A stretch of 64,000 nt of DNA. Source: Neoasaia chiangmaiensis (GTDB lineage Bacteria; Pseudomonadota; Alphaproteobacteria; Acetobacterales; Acetobacteraceae). Both the position numbers and the translations under genes were made by a program. The notes under the pieces are model-generated. The model did not search any database. It was given only the letters and a program-made list of their open reading frames with translations, and was not told the DNA's origin. Within the stretch, counting starts at the first letter, position 1. Each line of letters begins with the position of its first letter. This document shows positions 46,282 to 54,433 of this stretch, piece by piece. Location of the stretch: contig NZ_CP014691.1 in NCBI RefSeq assembly GCF_002005465.1, positions 2,886,001 to 2,950,000 on the forward strand. Direction: 5' to 3'.

Positions 46282-46589
46282 TACAACATCCTCATGGATT
46301 TTTCGTTATGTATACATACGTCGTAAAATAGATTTTGCATAATTTTTTCATTTAATTAAATTGAATACAAATCGATAGATCGTCGGGACTGGAAAAATTC
46401 CTGTTTTCTTTGATTTGGAGGGCAGGAAATTTGCATGGGCGAACTATCGACGCATTCAGACTGCGATGCAATATTTTCGTTAGTAATTAACGACGCATTA
46501 ACTTAGAAAGCCATAAGCGGCGTGGTGGCAACACAGATATGCGGGGGAAGTCATAAAAGGTCATGGAATGCGTGTTCCGACAGGAACGC
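46282..46589. promoter_or_regulatory. AT-rich gap with palindromes upstream of the AraC gene
   Basis: These 308 bases are far more AT-rich than the rest of the window. TATGTATACATA at 46307-46318 is a perfect 12-base palindrome about 26 bases before the AraC start. TCGTTA (46477-46482) and TAACGA (46488-46493) are perfect inverted arms with a five-base spacer. A weak hairpin (GTTCC/GGAAC) near 46575-46587 follows the convergently placed lipoprotein gene. No gene is seen. Autoregulation by the AraC protein is a plausible but untested role. Confidence 0.5.
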
Positions 46590-47708
46590 CTAATGCTGTG
46601 ACGCAGTCGCATGGGCGACATGCGAAGCAATCGGGGACAGGTTGCCGGGACCGACATCTTTCGCGCCGGTGTCATCCAGCGCGCCGCTGAAGAACATCAT
46701 GGCCGTCGGGAAGGCCATCAGAACCTTGCGATGGCGAAAGAAGTCACGCCCCAGAAGATTATAGTTCGCCGGTTCGATGCTGACCGGGAAATTCGCACCA
46801 TGCCAGTTTCCGATGTCGACCTGCCGGTAGGTATGGCGATAGCCGACCAACGTGCTCCCGTTGAGGGTATTGACGCGATCGCCTTCGTCCAGTGCGGCGC
46901 GGGTCAAACCGTCCGCCAGGGCGTCCTGCTCGGAAATGACGGAGAGATTGGACCCCGGCTCGAGATGCATGCCGATCGCAGCGCCATCGAGCGTCACGCT
47001 CACCAGATTATCCACGCCGGTCCGGCCGGTGAGAAGGGGCGCGCGAAAGGCATGTCCCCCGACGGCGGTGGAGAGCGGCGGGCAACCGGCGGCGTGCGTC
47101 TCCATGAAGAATGTCGCGCGACGTGCGGGAATATTCAAAAGGACGTTGTAGTTACCCAGCATGTCGAAGCCGAGAACGGCGATGGCGCTCATCGCCACAC
47201 GCGACGACTCTCCGGTCGTTTCGCCGAGCTTGATGCCATCGACTTTTTCCGCGTGGCCCTGGGCGAAAACGAGCTGCCGGATGCGGGTCGTCCAGGTATT
47301 CTGGACACCGCTGATCGTCTGGGAGCCGATCTGTTGCAGGTCGGGCAGATCGAGATTGTCGTCATTCCCGTCGAAAACGCCGATCATGTCTTCGCTCGGA
47401 CTAAGAAAACCCGCGCCTTCCTCGCCATTGATGCCGACCGGAACGGTCGGACTGCCGTTGCGACTGAGAAGGTCGGCCGCCAGGACATGATTGATGCAAC
47501 GTGCCGGCAGCCCTGTTTCCGCGACAATATCGAATGGATAGGGTGGCGGCACGAAGCCGGTCTGGCCGTTCGGACCCTGCTGGACGAACATGAGAGGATG
47601 AATGCCCGGATGCGCCGGCGGTTGGCATGCGGAGAGTGTGCCGCCTGTCACGACGCACAGGGCGGTTGTGCGGAGCAGGGTGTATCCTTGCCGCAGACAT
47701 TTGGTCAT
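46590..47708 (-). CDS. Lipoprotein with two degenerate retropepsin-like domains
   Basis: This 372-residue protein has a lipobox LSAC (Cys28). Two halves each look like a retropepsin-type aspartic protease fold. Domain 1 (about 85-203) ends VLGFDMLGNYNVLLNIPARRATFF and domain 2 (about 233-340) ends NLLGRDFFRHRKVLMAF, both matching the LGxDxL region of the family. The catalytic DTGA is replaced by SPSE (103-106) in domain 1 and EPGS (250-253) in domain 2. It is therefore probably inactive as a protease and may bind peptides. The family call is inference from motif layout. Confidence 0.6.
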   Translation of the reverse strand: MTKCLRQGYTLLRTTALCVVTGGTLSACQPPAHPGIHPLMFVQQGPNGQTGFVPPPYPFDIVAETGLPARCINHVLAADLLSRNGSPTVPVGINGEEGAGFLSPSEDMIGVFDGNDDNLDLPDLQQIGSQTISGVQNTWTTRIRQLVFAQGHAEKVDGIKLGETTGESSRVAMSAIAVLGFDMLGNYNVLLNIPARRATFFMETHAAGCPPLSTAVGGHAFRAPLLTGRTGVDNLVSVTLDGAAIGMHLEPGSNLSVISEQDALADGLTRAALDEGDRVNTLNGSTLVGYRHTYRQVDIGNWHGANFPVSIEPANYNLLGRDFFRHRKVLMAFPTAMMFFSGALDDTGAKDVGPGNLSPIASHVAHATASQH

Positions 47709-47778
47709 CGTGTCGTCATCCAGCCAAGCGAGAGATATTCCGTCTCACAAAACTGGTGCCCGGGAAAGACACGCTCTG

Positions 47779-50700
47779 TCACACTGGCACGGTATCCAGT
47801 TCGACGACCGGCGCATCCAGCAGGTCTTTGGCCAAAGCCGCGATATGTGCGTGATGCGTCAGGAACAGGACCTGCGTCCTTTCTGCCATGTCGCCCAGGA
47901 CAGTCAGCCCGGCCTCGGCGCGGGCCTCGTCGAAGGTGATGAACAGATCGTCCGCCACGAACGGCAGCGCCACGTTGCGGGCGAGGGCACCATCCAGCGC
48001 GGCCAGGCGCAATGCCAGAAAGAGCTGGTCCGCCGTGCCTTCGCTCATCGCATCCACACGCACCATCTCCGTTCCGTCGGCGCATATCCCGACGAGTTCC
48101 GGCGCGCCGTCGTCCAGCACGCTGAGCCCGCGATAGCGACCGCATGTCAGGCGCGAGAACAGTTCGCCCGCGCGTTGCAGCAGTGGGTTGCGCGTGGCCA
48201 GACGCTGTCGCGCCACGATGCGTCGCAGGATGGCGACCTGCAGGCGGCTTCGCACATAGTCTTCCGCATGGGTATTGATTTCCGCCAGGGCGGCCTGCGC
48301 GTCTGCAGCGGCTTCATGCGCGCCCGTCCGCGTCTCGAGCTGGCGCAGTGATTCGGTCGCTTCCCCGAACCGGGCCGTTGCATCGTCCTTTTCCCGCTGA
48401 AGCCGGGCGAGTTCCTCACTGAGGTGTCCCTTGTCGGCACGAAGGGCATCCGGATCGGCCTGTTCGGCTTCCGCCCTCAATTGCGCAATCGAGAGACCCT
48501 CGCCGAGTTCCAGCAGCTGCGCTTCCTTGTCGACACGTCGCGCAAGAAGCGCGCGAATACCGCGAGCGCGGACGATCGCCTCTCGCAATGCGGAAGGTTC
48601 CTGCGTCCCGGCACGCTCGGCCAGCGGTTGCAGCGCCGAGGTCGCCTCGTGCTCCGCTGCGCGATGATCCCGAAGATTGCGATGCTGGTCGTCCAGACGT
48701 TGCTTAAGGGATTCCGCCTGCCTGGCCGCTTCCTGCGCTTCCGTCAGCAGGCGCAGCAGGGCGTCCAGTCGGGCCGATGTCGTGTCTTCCGGCACGCCGT
48801 GCCGTTCGGCCAGTCCCGCAATCGCCGCGTCGTGCGCTTCCGCGGATCTTTTCGTGAGCGCAATGGCGTCGCGGCTCTTCCGGACGTCGAACGCCAGATG
48901 TCGCACCTCGTCGATACGGGTGAGCATGTCGGCAGCCGTCTCGGGCGGCAATCCGGCGCGGCGGGCGGCGTCTGCCCACCGTCCTTCCCAGGCCGTGCGC
49001 GCGACGGCGATCTCCGACCGGTTGGCTTCCGCCCGGCGGAGGGCGTTGCGCTGATCTTCGATGGACTGTTGCTGCCGCTGGACCCGCGCCTGACAGGCGT
49101 CATCCTCCCCGCGCTCGACCCCTGCACGGGCAAGCCAGTCCGCGAGCTGGTCGCCGGTCGGCGCGTGGCGCAGAACGGCCCGTAGGCTCGCCATGGCGCT
49201 GTTCCGCTTGGCATGGAGGGCTTGCTCCGCCGTGTCAGAGTCCTCTGCCGCGACTGTCTCCGCAAGCGCGGCGTCGCGGCGTGCAAGCCATGCCTGTAAT
49301 TCATCCGGGGATAACGGTGGCAGGCCGCCACGCTGCACCATGCGTTGCCAGGCGGCTTCGGCGTCGGCGGCAGCCGTCTCGATCGCGGCAAGCGTCTCCG
49401 TTGCCTGTTTTTCAGCCAGATTCCCGGCCGCCATGTCACGTTCGATCTGCGCGAGCCGTGCGGCATGACTGGCGGCATCGAAGCGGCGGTCCGCCAAGGC
49501 GTCGGCTTCTGCCATGATGGTGATAACGCTGCTCCAACGTGTCTCGTCGAACAGGCCGCCCTCGGTCCAGTATTGACGTAATGCCTCGGCCGAGCGATCG
49601 CGCCTGACGCGCGCTTCGGCGATCTGTTCGGCGGACACGACCGCACGCGATCGAAGATTGTCGCGTTCGTAAGCAAGCCGTTCGACGTCGTGCCGTGCGG
49701 CGCGCTGCTGTCGCTGACTTTCCTCACGCTGCGCCGCATGTCTTCGGGCCGTCTGCTGGGCGTCCGTCAGTTGTGCGGCGTCCGGCACGATGAGGCATCG
49801 AAGCGCTACGTCGTCGCCCGACCAGGGGCGCAGGCGTGCGAAGGCGTCGTCACGTCGGCGGCGGGCCGACGTGGCGTGCTTTCGTGCCGCATGCAACTGC
49901 TCGTCCAGATCGCCCAGCCGGGCAACGGCATCGACTGTCTCGCGCAGCGGGCGGATATCGCGCGGGGTGGTCGTCTCGTCGTCCGGCGCCAGTTCCGCCA
50001 GACGCTGCTGTTGCATTTTTAGCTGGGCAATGCCCTGTTCTTCGCGCCCTTCCAGCGTACGGCGCTCGGCGAGCAGTGCCTGAAGCTGCCCGATTGCCTG
50101 CCGATCCGGGAGGCGGGCGAGAAGAGAGGTGGCGTCGGCGGCGGCCTGCCCCAGCGCCTGCGCGAGCACCGTCAGGCGGGCATCGTCCTCCAGCAATTGC
50201 CGTTCCCGGGCCGGCAGGCAGGCACGCTCGGATCGTTGGGCGATGGAATCGTCGCGCAGACCGGTAATGGCCGCCGCATCGTCGAGGAGGAGGGCATTCG
50301 GGCGAAGGGCGTCATATTGCGGTTGCAACCCGTCGATGGCCTGTCGGCAGCGCACGATGTCGTGGCGCGCGGAGGTCAGGGCATGGATGCCCCTCTCGAA
50401 GGCTTCCTCGTCCGCGGCATCGAACAGTGGCGCATCGATTCCGGCGAGGCTGGTTTCGAGTTCCGCCAGTTCCCGCAACGGTCTGGCGACTGCCTGAATG
50501 CGTGTGAGTTTCGCCAGTGACCGGGTGATGCGGTCGATATCCCGTTGCAGGGCGGCCTGCCGGGCCGCGAGCGTATCGCGCTGGGCCTGTGCCTCCTTCC
50601 AGAGGCGTGTCGAGACGGCATCGTCACGCAGGGATTTCTCCGCCTCGCTCCAGCGGGCGCGAGCGGCGTTGACGAGCGCGTTCCTGCTGCGCGACTTCCA

Positions 50701-51216
50701 GAGCGTGGCGGCTTCCGTCTCAAGTTCGTCCAGAACGGTGCGGATGCCTGCGAGACCGAAACCGGCGGAAAGAAGCTGTTGTCCCAGATCGTCCCTGAAG
50801 GCGGCGATCTGCGCGCCACCCTGGCGCAGACGTTGATGGTCGAGGCTCCAGAGGCGTTCGAAACCGGTGCGGTCGAGGCCATCCAGAGATGACGTCAATA
50901 AGGTCTCGTCCACTATCCCGTCATCACGGCCATCGCGCAGCGTTCCACTCCGGCCGCGTCGGCGTATGCAGGCCAGTCTCTGCGTCCCGAGGTCGATATC
51001 GCTTCCGACGCGCAGCAGCCCCGCCTCGAAACGCCAGTCCTGCGTCTTGTGATGCGGGAAGCCGAACAGGAGGTCGCCGATGGCGGACAGCGTCGTGGAT
51101 TTCCCGGCTTCGTTGCGACCAAGAATGACATGGAAATCCCGCGACGCCTTCGGGAAGGACAGGCGGCGGTTTTCGAACCGGCCATAGCGGATGAGATCGA
51201 GCGTGTTCAGGCGCAT
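47779..51216 (-). CDS. yhaN: Large AAA/SMC-like ATPase, YhaN type
   Basis: This 1145-residue protein resembles YhaN and SbcC-like ATPases that pair with a nuclease in DNA metabolism. The Walker A motif GRNEAGKST is at 33-41 and the Walker B region (PFVADDLFITFDEARA) lies near the C-terminus. Between them are very long Ala/Arg/Glu/Gln-rich coiled coils. ATG 51216 overlaps the upstream yhaO-like stop by one base (TGATG). I rejected an earlier in-frame start at 51288. The pair is probably cotranscribed and coupled. The exact pathway is not known. Confidence 0.82.
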   Translation of the reverse strand: MRLNTLDLIRYGRFENRRLSFPKASRDFHVILGRNEAGKSTTLSAIGDLLFGFPHHKTQDWRFEAGLLRVGSDIDLGTQRLACIRRRGRSGTLRDGRDDGIVDETLLTSSLDGLDRTGFERLWSLDHQRLRQGGAQIAAFRDDLGQQLLSAGFGLAGIRTVLDELETEAATLWKSRSRNALVNAARARWSEAEKSLRDDAVSTRLWKEAQAQRDTLAARQAALQRDIDRITRSLAKLTRIQAVARPLRELAELETSLAGIDAPLFDAADEEAFERGIHALTSARHDIVRCRQAIDGLQPQYDALRPNALLLDDAAAITGLRDDSIAQRSERACLPARERQLLEDDARLTVLAQALGQAAADATSLLARLPDRQAIGQLQALLAERRTLEGREEQGIAQLKMQQQRLAELAPDDETTTPRDIRPLRETVDAVARLGDLDEQLHAARKHATSARRRRDDAFARLRPWSGDDVALRCLIVPDAAQLTDAQQTARRHAAQREESQRQQRAARHDVERLAYERDNLRSRAVVSAEQIAEARVRRDRSAEALRQYWTEGGLFDETRWSSVITIMAEADALADRRFDAASHAARLAQIERDMAAGNLAEKQATETLAAIETAAADAEAAWQRMVQRGGLPPLSPDELQAWLARRDAALAETVAAEDSDTAEQALHAKRNSAMASLRAVLRHAPTGDQLADWLARAGVERGEDDACQARVQRQQQSIEDQRNALRRAEANRSEIAVARTAWEGRWADAARRAGLPPETAADMLTRIDEVRHLAFDVRKSRDAIALTKRSAEAHDAAIAGLAERHGVPEDTTSARLDALLRLLTEAQEAARQAESLKQRLDDQHRNLRDHRAAEHEATSALQPLAERAGTQEPSALREAIVRARGIRALLARRVDKEAQLLELGEGLSIAQLRAEAEQADPDALRADKGHLSEELARLQREKDDATARFGEATESLRQLETRTGAHEAAADAQAALAEINTHAEDYVRSRLQVAILRRIVARQRLATRNPLLQRAGELFSRLTCGRYRGLSVLDDGAPELVGICADGTEMVRVDAMSEGTADQLFLALRLAALDGALARNVALPFVADDLFITFDEARAEAGLTVLGDMAERTQVLFLTHHAHIAALAKDLLDAPVVELDTVPV

Positions 51217-52484
51217 CAGGAATCGCCGGCTTCGGTCGTGAAGCGGGTTCGAAGCGTGTCGGCGGCCGCGCTCAGCAGGGGTGTCCACGCCTTTGCCCGA
51301 ACGCGGGCGAGAGCCGCGTCTCCCTGGTCCGTTTCGGAAACGGCGGGGAGGGTGGCCAGAAACGGCGCCAGATCGGCCTCGATTTCATCCAGCAGCAGCG
51401 GGTCGGCCAGCGCCTCCTCCAGCAGACGGGACAGATCGTCCCCCAGTTGTGGCTGGGGGTATCCTTCGACCGGCAGCGTTGTCGTCAGGACGATTTTCTC
51501 GATCGCGGGTGCGCCTGGCAGCATTTCCGCGATCTGTTGCGCGTGGATGCGCAATGCGCCGCTATTGGCGGCCAGCCGCGCATGCAGCGGCGTGGCGCCC
51601 GACAGCGCCAGCCGCGCGACAAGCAGGCGGTCGCCCAATGTCTCGTCCATGGCATCGCGCAGGGCAAGGCCGATGGCGTCGTGCACCGCGCTTTCGGATG
51701 CCAGATCCGTGCAGTCCACCGCCACGCGTGCCCACCGCACGACATCGCAGGGCAGATGGTCCATGGCCGTGACCCGCCCCTCCGTCACGCTGACCAGCGT
51801 GGCGCCTTTCGCGCCGCTTTCGCGGATATGCCGTCCCTGCAGGACGCCGGGGAAAACGATATGCGGCCCGTCTCCCCAGACGGCGCGCTCGTGCACATGC
51901 CCGAGCGCCCAGTAGTCGTAGCCTTTCGCCAGCAGGGCGTCCGGCGTGCAGGGCGCATAGGTCTCGTGCTCGCCATGGCCACTGAGAGACGTGTGCAGCA
52001 CGCCGATGTTGAACCAGCCGGGAACGGGCGTGGGATAACGCGGTGTCATGTCCTGCTCCACGCGGCGCTGGGCGAAACTCTGGCCATGGAGCGCCACGCG
52101 CAGGTGGTCGATCTCGAAGGTCTCGGGCGCGCGGGTGCCGAAGCGTTGCACACCATCGGGCAGCGGCAGGTCGTGCGTGATATGGGACGCGGCGTCGTGA
52201 TTGCCTTGCAGCAGGAAAACGCGGATGCCGGCCTGCACGAGACGGCCGAGCGCGCGCGCCATGTAAAGGCCCGTCCCGGCGTCCTTCCATGTGCCGTCGT
52301 AAAGATCGCCCGCGATGACGACGAAATCGACCTGCTCGCGCAGGGCGAGGTCCACGAGGTTGTCGAGAGCCTGCCGCGTTGCCTCGCGAATACGTGTGGC
52401 GGGCAGGCCGTCATGGCGGGCCAGGCCCCGGAGCGGGCTGTCCAGATGGATATCGGCGGCGTGAAGAAAGCGGAAGGATGTCAT
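51216..52484 (-). CDS. yhaO: DNA repair metallophosphoesterase, YhaO/SbcD type
   Basis: This 422-residue nuclease-like protein has the calcineurin-type motifs FLHAADIHLDSP (with Asp11 and His13), VIAGDLYDG, LLQGNHDAAS and GHVHER in order. These are typical of SbcD/Mre11-related exonucleases, and the length fits YhaO. It should act with the adjacent YhaN-like ATPase on DNA ends. It is divergent from the antiporter gene across 85 bases. It lies first in the operon. Confidence 0.87.
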   Translation of the reverse strand: MTSFRFLHAADIHLDSPLRGLARHDGLPATRIREATRQALDNLVDLALREQVDFVVIAGDLYDGTWKDAGTGLYMARALGRLVQAGIRVFLLQGNHDAASHITHDLPLPDGVQRFGTRAPETFEIDHLRVALHGQSFAQRRVEQDMTPRYPTPVPGWFNIGVLHTSLSGHGEHETYAPCTPDALLAKGYDYWALGHVHERAVWGDGPHIVFPGVLQGRHIRESGAKGATLVSVTEGRVTAMDHLPCDVVRWARVAVDCTDLASESAVHDAIGLALRDAMDETLGDRLLVARLALSGATPLHARLAANSGALRIHAQQIAEMLPGAPAIEKIVLTTTLPVEGYPQPQLGDDLSRLLEEALADPLLLDEIEADLAPFLATLPAVSETDQGDAALARVRAKAWTPLLSAAADTLRTRFTTEAGDS

Positions 52485-52569
52485 CGGTAACGGAAAAACT
52501 GGGGCGCGGAGGAGGGCACGTCAAGCGCAATTCGGCTGTCGAGAGTTGCCCTGTCGCGCGAAGGCACGC

Positions 52570-54267
52570 ATGAAGTCGGGCATGACATCCGCCGACCATA
52601 TTCTTATCCTGCTTGTCCTTACCGCCGTTAGCAGTCTTCTGACGCGCGCCTCTTCCGGCCGGGTGCCGCTACCGCTCCTGCAAATCGCGATCGGTGTCGT
52701 TGCGGCGCTATGCGGGCTGCGGATCGGGCTGCGACCGGATCTTTTCATGCTGGTCTTTCTCCCGCCATTGCTGTTCGCCGATGCGTTCCGCATGCCGTTG
52801 CGGGAATTTGGCGAACTGCGCGGGACGATCCTGTTCCTGGCGTTCGGGCTCGTGGTATTTTCGACCGTGCTATGTGGCTACGTCATCCACTGGATCGTGC
52901 CGCAGCTCGATCTTGCGATCTGCTTCACATTGGCGGCGGCGCTTTCGCCGACCGATACGGTGGCGGTCTCCAGCCTGACCGCCGGGCGCCGGGTGCCCGA
53001 GCGTCTGTTGCACATCCTGTCCGGAGAAGCGCTGTTCAACGACGCGTCCGGTCTGGTCTGCTTCCGTTTTGCGACGGCGGCGGTCATGACGGGCGAGTTT
53101 TCCTATCGTCAGGCATTCGGCTCGTTTCTCCTCGTGTCGCTTGGCGGCCTGGCGATCGGCGCGCTGATGGCGTGGGCGGCATCGCGCGCCGAGCGCATCC
53201 TGTTGCGTCGCGGCTTCGACGATCCGCCGTTGCAGATCACGCTGATCGTCCTGCTGCCGTTCGTCATCTATGTGGTGGCTGAGGCGGCGGGTTGCTCGGG
53301 CATTCTGGCTTCGGTCGCGGGGTGCATGGTGGTCAAGCTCAGCGGCGTGGTGGAGGAGGCGGCGACCGCCACGCGTCTTCAGGCGACGACGGTCTGGACG
53401 ATGGTCAGCTATGTTTTCAATGCGCTGATCTTCCTGCTGCTCGGCCTGCAACTGCCCGCCTTGCTGAATACCGGGATGGCGATGGCGCATGAGCACCATG
53501 CGACGATGTGGCAACTCTCCGGGCTGGTGGCGATGGTCTACGTCATCATGCTCGTCCTGCGGTTCGTCGGTATCTGGCTGTCGATCCTGCGGCGATGGAT
53601 CGGAAAGCGGATGGAGCGGCAATCGTTTATCTTTCCGAGCGTGGCCGGCACCGTTCTGATGACGATCGCCGGAGTGCGCGGTGCGGTGACCCTTGCGGCG
53701 GTACTCTCGCTGCCCGTGGTGGATGTGGGGATCGAGGCTTTCCCCGCGCGCGACCTCGTCATCTCCGTGGCGACGGGCGTGATTGTCCTGTCACTGGTCG
53801 TGGCGGGTGTCGTCATGCCGTTCTGCATCCGCTTTCTGCCAAAGGACGGAGTCGACAAAAGCGCGATGGAGGAGAACGTCGCCCGTCAGCGTCTTGTACG
53901 GGCCGTTCTGCGGCAGTTGCGTCAGGAACAGAGCACGGCGGCGCAAACCATGGCGGAGGAAAAGCCGGGTGAGGACAAGCTCCGGCTGGAGGTGGTGGGT
54001 CGGTTGCTGCAAACCTATGAGAACCGGCTGAGCCAGATCGACGAGACTCCCCAGATCCCGGTGATGAACCGTACGAATGCGCTGCGCCGTGAGCGTATCG
54101 AACTGGCGTTACGACTTTTGCTGCTGCGGACCGAGCGCCAGACCCTGCGCGATCTGGCCCATAGCCGGGAAATCAATGACCGGACGGAATGGGAATTGCA
54201 GCAGGAGCTCGATTACGAGGAGCAGGTACTCCGCAATCGTGTGCAGCGTCTGCCGAAGGATATATGA
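52570..54267 (+). CDS. CPA1-family Na+/H+ antiporter (NhaP/YjcE type)
   Basis: This 565-residue inner-membrane exchanger has about twelve helices. The ion-site motifs are ALSPTDTVAVSSL and LSGEALFNDASG, both standard for CPA1 antiporters. The C-terminal 130 residues (about 430-565) are soluble and helical, with a regulatory look. AAGG six bases before ATG 52570 decided the start; an ATG at 52582 is also possible. It likely moves protons against sodium or potassium in pH and salt stress. Confidence 0.9.
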   Translation: MKSGMTSADHILILLVLTAVSSLLTRASSGRVPLPLLQIAIGVVAALCGLRIGLRPDLFMLVFLPPLLFADAFRMPLREFGELRGTILFLAFGLVVFSTVLCGYVIHWIVPQLDLAICFTLAAALSPTDTVAVSSLTAGRRVPERLLHILSGEALFNDASGLVCFRFATAAVMTGEFSYRQAFGSFLLVSLGGLAIGALMAWAASRAERILLRRGFDDPPLQITLIVLLPFVIYVVAEAAGCSGILASVAGCMVVKLSGVVEEAATATRLQATTVWTMVSYVFNALIFLLLGLQLPALLNTGMAMAHEHHATMWQLSGLVAMVYVIMLVLRFVGIWLSILRRWIGKRMERQSFIFPSVAGTVLMTIAGVRGAVTLAAVLSLPVVDVGIEAFPARDLVISVATGVIVLSLVVAGVVMPFCIRFLPKDGVDKSAMEENVARQRLVRAVLRQLRQEQSTAAQTMAEEKPGEDKLRLEVVGRLLQTYENRLSQIDETPQIPVMNRTNALRRERIELALRLLLLRTERQTLRDLAHSREINDRTEWELQQELDYEEQVLRNRVQRLPKDI

Positions 54268-54433
54268 AGTATAAGTCATTATCCGTTCAGAAAAACGCGC
54301 ATTTTCGCCATTTAGATTTTCCTGTTTGCTTCAAACGATATCGCTCCCGCTGATTTGTCTTCCCGTGACTTGACGCCGCATCGCAATGGGCGGTCCAGAT
54401 AATGCGGTCATCGTGCGTATCGGGAGGCGGATC

